Of a stretch of 22,805 nt of DNA, positions 17,094-22,805 are shown one piece after another. Source of the DNA: a virus; the IMG/VR virus record IMGVR_UViG_3300025086_000267, positions 1 to 22,805 of that record, one strand, 5' to 3'. The notes beneath the pieces were generated by a model. That model made no database searches, was not told the origin of the DNA, and saw only the letters and a list, made by a program, of their open reading frames with translations. Each line of letters begins with the position of its first letter. The first letter of the stretch is position 1. The position numbers and the translations under genes were made by a program.

Positions 17094-17711
17094 ATGGGAG
17101 ATGGTAATTGGAAAAAATTTTTAACGCCTGAAATGATTTCAGGAGTAGCTCAAGCTGGAGTAGGTGTATACAGTTTGTTTCAAGCTAGTGACACTAAGGA
17201 AAGAATGGAGAAGCATTTAGGAGATATAGATGATATAGTTGGTAAAAGACAACAAATTGTAAATCCATATCAAAATATAGAAAACCCTTATAAAAATCTA
17301 CCTGTAGCTACTCAAGCAGCTGAAATGCAAGCTGAAGAAGCTGATATATCACTAGCTAATACTTTAGACACTTTAAGAGCTACTGGTAAAGGAGCTGGTG
17401 GTGCTACTGCTTTAGCACAAGCCGCTTTAAAATCTAAAAATCAAATATCAGCAAACATCGAAAAACAAGAAGTTAATAATGCTAAATTACAAGCCAAAGG
17501 TCAATTAGAAGTTGATATGGCTAAGAGTAAAGGAGAGTATATTAGAGCATCAATGCAAGAAGAAAGAGATGCAGGAGAACTTAAAAGACTACAAGATCTA
17601 GCAGATGCTGAGTCTCAATTAAGAGGTGAACAAGTTGCTAGCGGTATACAAGGTATAGCAGGAGGAACTGGTGATATTGTATCTCAATTTATTAATCCTT
17701 CAAACCCTTAA
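17094..17711 (+). CDS. Probable internal (ejected) virion protein, Ala-rich, 205 aa
   Basis: Likely packed in the head and released with DNA, by analogy with the small ejection proteins T7 gp14 and P22 gp7; sequence homology to those is not claimed. A short Gly/Ala hydrophobic helix (MISGVAQAGVGVYSLFQ, about 14-30) is followed by a paired NPYxN motif (VNPYQNIENPYKNLP, about 57-71) and by AAEMQAEEADISLANTL and DTLRATGKGAGGATALAQAA. I recognise these blocks from hypothetical structural proteins of many marine phages. The rest is a long Ala/Gln/Lys/Glu helix (about 100-175) and a Gly-rich end. It starts 4 bases after the previous stop with TAATAAA-ATGGGA, and the next gene starts 4 bases after its stop in the same style, so the three belong to one transcription unit. 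Confidence 0.65.
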   Translation: MGDGNWKKFLTPEMISGVAQAGVGVYSLFQASDTKERMEKHLGDIDDIVGKRQQIVNPYQNIENPYKNLPVATQAAEMQAEEADISLANTLDTLRATGKGAGGATALAQAALKSKNQISANIEKQEVNNAKLQAKGQLEVDMAKSKGEYIRASMQEERDAGELKRLQDLADAESQLRGEQVASGIQGIAGGTGDIVSQFINPSNP

Positions 17712-17715
17712 TAAA

Positions 17716-19008
17716 ATGGCAACAAGTAGAGGTTTAAATGTCGCAGGAGCTGTATTAGCTGGATTAGGAACGTTTGATAAAAAAATATCAGATAGAAAAG
17801 AAGAAGTAGAAACGTTTACAACAGAGAGTGGTGACAGACACCAAAAACAGTTGGATGACTTAAAAAAAATAGAAGCTATAGATGATGATTTAGCTGTTAA
17901 CACTCTTCAGGATGCTTTTGCAAAGGAAATAAAAAGATTGCACGAGCTTGATATAGAATCTTTTGATGGGGATAGAAGTAAGTATAACGCTGGAGTTAGA
18001 AAACTTAACACAGCAATGGACGATTTTTTAAAGTTTCAAGCAGGTTATGGTCAAGATATTGATGCTTACGATGGTATGAACGACGCTTCAAGAAAGATTA
18101 ACATCAGAAGATCTACACAGAACACAGGAGATAGACCTAAGTACTTAACTATGATACAAAACCCTGGAAAAACTACATATAGTTATAGTCCAGGTAAAGG
18201 ATTAATAGTTTCAAACGGTGATTTAAATTTTCAAGCAAGTAAGTTTACTAACGCAAAAACAAATAAAGGTTTTTCATCTGTTGACTACATAACTGACTAC
18301 ACTAAAGAGCTAGACGATATTATTAAAGAAACCTCTGCTAATTTAGATGGTTTAGAAACGGTTGAGACTATAACAGAAAAAACAGATGATGGTAGCGTTG
18401 TTAAAAAATACAAAGATCCAACTAAAGCAGCTGATGAGTTTAGAAAAATATTAAATCAGGAAGACAATGCTAAAGTTATAGCAATGGTTAATGAAGATAA
18501 CTTTCAAAAAATTGTTGATCAAAGCGGTGATAGAGTCTATGATCCCAACAGCGATTTTGATGAAACTAAAGAAGCAATTATAGATTACTTAGTTGAAAAG
18601 AAATTTCCTGGAGATGCTAAGAAAAGACGTATGACTGCTAAGTCTACAACTGTAGATAAGACAACTGATAAGAGCGATAAAAAAGATAAAAATAAAATAC
18701 CTGATTATTCAAAGTGGATAGATAAAAACATGTACCAAACTGACGACAAGGGTGATAAGTTTTTACTTTCAACAGCTAGAAAAGAATTCTTTAAAAAATT
18801 AATAATGGATAATCCTAAATATTATGCACTTGGAAAAAGCGCTGGGTATGAGGATGATCCAGATGGTCTTTATCAAAAGGTGGGTAATAGGTTTGTTAAA
18901 TATGAAGTTACAGAAGATGAATTAAAAGACCCAAAGTGGGTCAATTCTCAACTACAAGGTAGAAGATCAGACAACGTAACGCAAATTACAGCTGCTAAAT
19001 TTAATTAA
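17716..19008 (+). CDS. Probable internal virion (cargo) protein, Lys/Asp-rich, 430 aa
   Basis: Not recognised as a named family. I chose the ATG at 17716 and not an in-frame ATG at 17671, because the earlier one lies inside the upstream gene while 17716 follows TAATAAA exactly like the gene before it. Residues 5-20 (RGLNVAGAVLAGLGTF) form a short Gly/Ala hydrophobic helix resembling the N-terminus of the previous protein. About residues 20-110 are charged coiled coil (QKQLDDLKKIEAIDDD). The middle has a beta stretch (TTYSYSPGKGLIVSNGDLNF), and a Lys/Asp/Thr linker (TTVDKTTDKSDKKDKNK, about 312-328) leads to a C-terminal helical domain (KWIDKNMYQTDDKGDKFLLS). Position between two other putative ejection proteins suggests head cargo; no enzymatic motif is visible. 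Confidence 0.6.
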   Translation: MATSRGLNVAGAVLAGLGTFDKKISDRKEEVETFTTESGDRHQKQLDDLKKIEAIDDDLAVNTLQDAFAKEIKRLHELDIESFDGDRSKYNAGVRKLNTAMDDFLKFQAGYGQDIDAYDGMNDASRKINIRRSTQNTGDRPKYLTMIQNPGKTTYSYSPGKGLIVSNGDLNFQASKFTNAKTNKGFSSVDYITDYTKELDDIIKETSANLDGLETVETITEKTDDGSVVKKYKDPTKAADEFRKILNQEDNAKVIAMVNEDNFQKIVDQSGDRVYDPNSDFDETKEAIIDYLVEKKFPGDAKKRRMTAKSTTVDKTTDKSDKKDKNKIPDYSKWIDKNMYQTDDKGDKFLLSTARKEFFKKLIMDNPKYYALGKSAGYEDDPDGLYQKVGNRFVKYEVTEDELKDPKWVNSQLQGRRSDNVTQITAAKFN

Positions 19009-19018
19009 AACAAAATAG

Positions 19019-22000
19019 ATGAATCCAGAAGCTTTACAATATAGTTACGATTTATTTAAAAAAGATGGTTACTCGGGTACTTTAGAGGATTACGAAGATT
19101 TAATATCTACTAACAACGATGCTGTTAATCATTCTTTTCAATTATTTTCATCAGATGGTTATAATGGTTCTATAGAAGATTTTACTTCTTTACTAATTGA
19201 CAAACCAAATAAAGTTGAAACTGAAGTTGTAACTGAAGCTGATACAGAACCTGAAAAAGAATTAGTTGCTGAGATAGTTCCAGAGCCAGAGATTAAAAAA
19301 GATGGTAGATTTAATAATTATGTTAATGAACTTTCTAATATATCAATGAGCAAGGCTAGTGAAGATTTAAATCAACAGTGGAGATCTGAAGCTGAATCTA
19401 AACCATCGAACTTTAGTAACTTGTATGGTTTGGTAGATGTAGATTTACCTTGGGGAGATGAAAAACTACCATGGGAAAACAATATAGATTTAGCTTCTAA
19501 AAGTTTAAAAAGTCAAGGTAAAGAGTTAAACGAAGCAAGCGTTAAGGAAGAAGCTATAAATATCTATATCAAAAATAAAGAGTTAGAATGGAAAGAGTCT
19601 CAAGCTGATGAAGTGTTAGAAAGATTTGAGGCTGAATATGGTGTTGATAGGCTTGAAGATGTTGGAAGTGTCGTGGAGTCTGTTAGCCAGTATAGTATAC
19701 CAGGTATGGCTTATAAAGCTATTAAAGGTGTTAGAAACTTATATGATCAAGAATTAACTGAAAAAGAAAAAGAAGATAAAAAAACCAACTATTGGGGTTT
19801 TATTGCAGATCAACTTTACAAAAACTTTGGAACTGATCAACAAAAAAAATACTACGACAATAGAAGTAAGCTTTATGAAGAGCTAGAAGTAAAAGAAAAA
19901 GAGTTAGAAAAAGAATATAGAGATAAGACATCAGATTTAATATCAAGAAGACAAGATATAGATAAGTCTATAGGTGACATAGAGAGGTACAATAAAAGAT
20001 TTAAAGAAAAAGACTCAACGCTTACGCAGGAAGATTTAAATGCTTATAATGCTTTAGTTAATGGAACTAATAACCAAATTGAGTTATTAGAAAAAGATGT
20101 TAAAGAATTTACGGAAAGTCCTATAGCTTCTAATGATATTAACACAATAAAAAACTTAACTTTAAAAACCTATGACAACTTAGATATTGCTAATAACAAT
20201 ATTAGTTCTTCTATAATAACTTTAGGCGCTGGTTTAGCAACTTTACAAAATGAGCTAAGTGTTCCAGAATTGATAAAGTGGAGTGGTGTTGATATAGGTA
20301 AGGAAGAAGATTTAGATAGAGTATTTGGAAAAGAAGATAACTATATAAAAGAAGCTGTTGGATATTGGGGTAAAATAAAAAACTCTAGATCAGAAGCTAT
20401 TAGTGCTGCTCATGAATTTGGCGCTGCTGTTAAAGGTCAAAACGCTAAAATGCCTAGTATAGGTGAGGTAGAAAGTTTATCTGATTTTGGGATGTATGCT
20501 TTAGACTTGGCTTCAGGTCAATTAGTTAATACAGCCGTTACAATAGCACTACCTCCAGTAGGCTTAGCTGTTTTAGCTGGTAGTGCTGCTGGTGGTAAAA
20601 TGTATGAAATGAATAAAGAAATAGATGGTATTAAAAATTCTGAAGGAGAATATATAGTACCACCTAAAGATATAAACGCGTTACAATATTTCACTACAGC
20701 TGCGCTATACGGTGGTGTAGAGTATGCTACTGAAAGAGTTAGTTTAGGTATATTGAAAGGTGTTGGTAAAAATGTTAAAAAAGCTTTTAATTTATCTGGT
20801 AGTGAACTTACGCTTAAAAATTTAACTAATGCTAAATCTTGGGCTAATTTTGGTTATGATTTTAGTAAAAACAGTTTTAAAGAAGCTGGTGCTGAAGGAA
20901 TAGTGCAGTTAACTAACAATTTTGCTGATATAGTAATACTAGATAATGAAAATATTTCTATGCTAGATGGTATGACTGATGCTATGGCTGCTGGTTTTTT
21001 TATGGGTAACATGTATCAGTCTCCGGCTTTAGTAGCTCAAGTAACACAATCTTTTTCTAGTGAATCTGAATTAGCTAAAGCAAATGCTTTAAACAAGCAG
21101 TTAGTGGAATTATCAAAACAAAGAAATGAAGTATTAGGAAAAGGTGGAGATGCTGGAGCTATACAGTCTAGAATAAGTAATATATTAGACCAACAAATGA
21201 AAGCCATGAACTTAGTTCAACAAAGAACTTTAGACATGTCGCCTAGTGATCGTCAATCAATGATTGATCAGTATGTTGAAGAGCATAGTATAAGAGCAGA
21301 AGTAGATCGTATAAACGAAAATAAAGATTACAGTAAGGAAGTTAAAAAAGAACTTGTATTAGAACAAAGAGATAAACTAATAAAATCAAAAGCAAAAAGA
21401 TCAAGAATTATAGCTAACTCAACTATAATAGCTGATAACAAAAGAGCTTCTGATCTAGCTAGAGATATTAGAATAAAAAACAATACTTTAGGCGAAGTAG
21501 AAACTATAATAGCTGATAATAACGAGCAAGGACTAGCTAAAGGTTTGGAATATATAGATAAAACAGATAAAATATCTGATGAAAAAAAATCTAAAGTAAA
21601 ACAAAAGTTAAAAGAATATTTTAACGAAGCTGACAAAGAGTCTAAGGGTGATAACTCTATTATCAACGGATTTGCTTTTGGTGATAACCTAGATTTAGGC
21701 GATGGTGAATTAGTAAATTTACCTATGACATTTGCTGTTAGTAAAGAAAACGCGTCTGTTGTTTCTCACGAACTTGGGCATATGACTGTGTTTAAAGCGT
21801 TTATGAATAACAACCCTAATGCTGTTAAATTGGTGGATGATATGGTTAACTACATAGGTAAGAATTATAAAAAACTTGCTGATGAAGTTAATGAAATAGA
21901 AAATAGGTATAAAGGTAAGTCAGAAGCTTATATAGCTGAAGAAAAATTAGCTGCGGTAAGTGATTTTATGCGTAAAAACAATATAAAAAGTGATAGAACT

Positions 22001-22805
22001 TTACGTAATAAAATATTTGGTAGATTTCAAAAGATAAACGATGGTAAAAACCAAATAGAAAACGGGCAAGACGTTTTTGATATGGTAAGAAGTTTTAATG
22101 AATCTTTTGAAAAAGGTGAGTTAACTGGACTAGCTGAAACTGTTTTATCAAAAGCTGACCTGTCAGCTGTTGAAGACTCTGATCAAAAGTTTTCTAAAAA
22201 AGCCTCTGACAATGTACAACAAATATACAAAGAACAAGGTGTTGGTGGAGCATTAGATATTATAAATGAGTTTAAACCTATTGTAAACAAAATAGTACAA
22301 AGAAGAAGTGAAGCTCCTGGTTTTGATCGTCAACTACTTACTGATGAAATAGAAACTGGTAAAGGCGGTATATTAGATTTAATAACAAAATATAAACCTG
22401 AATCAAGTGTTCCACTTGCGGCTTTTATAAATAAGTATTTACCTGTTAGAGCTATTGAAGCATCGAGAAGAGTGTTAGGTGAAGTATTTGAATCTGATAT
22501 ATCTGAAAGAGTTGATATAGCAGAGCCAACGTCTAAAGTAGAAGAAGTTGAAATAACTGAAAAAACTAAAGAGCCTACTAACTTAAGAAGAGCATTAGAT
22601 ATAGAAGAGGGTGGAAAATTATATAATAAAGTAAAAGAGGTTGTTGCTAAAACTTTTGGAACTAAAATACCTGCAGCTACAGATCCTGCTTTTAAAAAGA
22701 AATTACAAGATACTTACGCTAGTGAATTAATGTCTGATGTTAAAGACTTAATGGGTAAACCAGGTAGTGATAAGTATAAAACGTTTTTACAAGAGTATGG
22801 CGAGC
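19019..22805 (+). CDS. Giant virion cargo protein with zinc-peptidase motif, 3'-truncated
   Basis: Open from ATG 19019 to the window edge (1262 codons, no stop). Order seen: two 30-residue repeats (residues 5-59, core DGYSGTLEDY / DGYNGSIEDF); an acidic Pro/Glu linker (62-90); a Trp-containing region; charged coiled coil (about 285-350, 375-400); hydrophobic segments (502-526 LVNTAVTIALPPVGLAVLAG; around 553-580; around 650-662); another long helix (about 690-880); a zincin-like site HELGH (His917, Glu918, His921; Glu974 or Glu975 a candidate third ligand); and a segment at about 1076-1153 resembling sigma-70 region 2 (GGILDLITKYKPE, VPLAAFINKYLPVRAIEA). The mix recalls 'large polyvalent' phage proteins and crAss-like cargo proteins carrying a metalloprotease, ejected with DNA. 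Peptidase activity and membrane insertion are inferred. Not matched to any characterised protein. Confidence 0.85.
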   Translation, partial: MNPEALQYSYDLFKKDGYSGTLEDYEDLISTNNDAVNHSFQLFSSDGYNGSIEDFTSLLIDKPNKVETEVVTEADTEPEKELVAEIVPEPEIKKDGRFNNYVNELSNISMSKASEDLNQQWRSEAESKPSNFSNLYGLVDVDLPWGDEKLPWENNIDLASKSLKSQGKELNEASVKEEAINIYIKNKELEWKESQADEVLERFEAEYGVDRLEDVGSVVESVSQYSIPGMAYKAIKGVRNLYDQELTEKEKEDKKTNYWGFIADQLYKNFGTDQQKKYYDNRSKLYEELEVKEKELEKEYRDKTSDLISRRQDIDKSIGDIERYNKRFKEKDSTLTQEDLNAYNALVNGTNNQIELLEKDVKEFTESPIASNDINTIKNLTLKTYDNLDIANNNISSSIITLGAGLATLQNELSVPELIKWSGVDIGKEEDLDRVFGKEDNYIKEAVGYWGKIKNSRSEAISAAHEFGAAVKGQNAKMPSIGEVESLSDFGMYALDLASGQLVNTAVTIALPPVGLAVLAGSAAGGKMYEMNKEIDGIKNSEGEYIVPPKDINALQYFTTAALYGGVEYATERVSLGILKGVGKNVKKAFNLSGSELTLKNLTNAKSWANFGYDFSKNSFKEAGAEGIVQLTNNFADIVILDNENISMLDGMTDAMAAGFFMGNMYQSPALVAQVTQSFSSESELAKANALNKQLVELSKQRNEVLGKGGDAGAIQSRISNILDQQMKAMNLVQQRTLDMSPSDRQSMIDQYVEEHSIRAEVDRINENKDYSKEVKKELVLEQRDKLIKSKAKRSRIIANSTIIADNKRASDLARDIRIKNNTLGEVETIIADNNEQGLAKGLEYIDKTDKISDEKKSKVKQKLKEYFNEADKESKGDNSIINGFAFGDNLDLGDGELVNLPMTFAVSKENASVVSHELGHMTVFKAFMNNNPNAVKLVDDMVNYIGKNYKKLADEVNEIENRYKGKSEAYIAEEKLAAVSDFMRKNNIKSDRTLRNKIFGRFQKINDGKNQIENGQDVFDMVRSFNESFEKGELTGLAETVLSKADLSAVEDSDQKFSKKASDNVQQIYKEQGVGGALDIINEFKPIVNKIVQRRSEAPGFDRQLLTDEIETGKGGILDLITKYKPESSVPLAAFINKYLPVRAIEASRRVLGEVFESDISERVDIAEPTSKVEEVEITEKTKEPTNLRRALDIEEGGKLYNKVKEVVAKTFGTKIPAATDPAFKKKLQDTYASELMSDVKDLMGKPGSDKYKTFLQEYGE
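19031..19195 (+). repeat. Tandem 30-residue protein repeat, two copies
   Basis: Residues 5-29 and 35-59 of the giant protein align without gaps at a period of exactly 30 residues: A-x-x-x-S-[YF]-x-L-F-x-x-D-G-Y-x-G-[TS]-[LI]-E-D-[YF]-x-x-L-[IL]. I recall single or tandem copies of this GYxG...EDF motif at the N-termini of giant proteins in crAss-like and marine phages; its function is unknown, and a head-targeting or packaging tag is a reasonable guess. Confidence 0.8.
21767..21781 (+). other. HELGH zinc-binding / catalytic motif codons
   Basis: Codons CAC GAA CTT GGG CAT encode HELGH, preceded by small residues (ENASVVS) as is usual before the active helix of zinc peptidases. A Glu pair 53-54 residues after the second His (AYIAEEKLAAV) could supply the third ligand, as in gluzincins. 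Confidence 0.7.

Noticed and set aside
17671-17715. In-frame ATG at 17671 as start of the 430-residue gene
   Set aside because: It lies inside the upstream coding region, encodes a Leu-rich stretch unlike the protein, and the ATG at 17716 has the TAATAAA context used by neighbours.
20405-20425. Second possible zinc site AAHEFGAA in the giant protein
   Set aside because: It lacks the second His of HExxH, so it is not a metallopeptidase motif.
1-22805. Stop-codon reassignment (TAG or TGA), known in some crAss-like phages
   Set aside because: All late genes read full length with the standard code, TGA ends terL in a sensible ATGA overlap, and no gene needs TAG or TGA as sense.
1-22805. tRNA genes, CRISPR arrays, insertion sequences, att sites, integrase
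   Set aside because: No cloverleaf-like GC-rich stretch, no spaced direct repeats, no transposase or integrase-like frame, and almost no noncoding space.

Overview
The window is the late (virion) gene block of a double-stranded DNA tailed phage. It is cut at both ends: the large terminase lacks its 5' part and a giant virion protein lacks its 3' part. All genes are on the + strand, packed almost end to end, and AT-rich. The closest match I recognise, from memory of protein families, is the podovirus-like crAss-like group (order Crassvirales) and related marine phages of Bacteroidota such as Cellulophaga phages. The terminase, the portal of about 800 residues, the HK97-type major capsid protein, two connector/neck proteins and the very large tail-stabilisation ('muzzle'-type) protein all look like that lineage and come in a compatible order. 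A Bacteroidota host fits the translation signals: no start codon is preceded by a clear Shine-Dalgarno sequence, and starts sit instead behind short A/T-only leaders (for example TATTATATTATG). I read the source as an uncultured, probably marine, phage of a flavobacterium-like host. That assignment is inference.

Layout. (1) 1-6990, packaging and head: terL (partial), a portal gene overlapping it by ATGA, an acidic scaffold-like protein with an AT-hook-like motif, the major capsid protein and a 99-residue companion. A strong UUCG hairpin terminator follows (7006-7031). (2) 7054-7845, one unidentified gene of 263 residues enclosed between that terminator and a second one (7863-7889). (3) 7902-17089, connector and tail: two neck/ring-like proteins, a 1632-residue tail-stabilisation protein, and a 624-residue protein that looks like its C-terminal continuation, separated by a single in-frame TAA. 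(4) 17094-22805, internal (ejected) proteins: a 205-residue Ala-rich protein, a 430-residue Lys/Asp-rich protein, and a giant open-ended reading frame of at least 1262 residues. The giant protein carries an N-terminal 30-residue tandem repeat, coiled coil, hydrophobic segments, a HELGH zinc-peptidase motif and a segment resembling sigma-70 region 2.

The proteins would act together as follows. Terminase loads DNA through the portal into a shell made of the capsid protein and scaffold. Connector and stabilisation proteins close the portal and form the short tail. The proteins of region 4 would be packed inside the head and delivered with the genome. In crAss-like phages this kind of cargo sits near a virion-packaged RNA polymerase, so one may lie downstream of the window.

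The most notable points are: a homologous Gly-rich module inserted in three consecutive and otherwise unrelated virion proteins; the in-frame split of the stabilisation protein; the sigma-like segment next to a metallopeptidase in one giant virion protein; a sharp codon-usage step inside terL; and two intrinsic terminators inside a late operon with almost no room for a promoter. No tRNA, CRISPR array, insertion sequence or integrase is visible. No stretch of more than about 65 bases lacks a gene. Nearly all stops are TAA, one is TGA (terL) and none is TAG.
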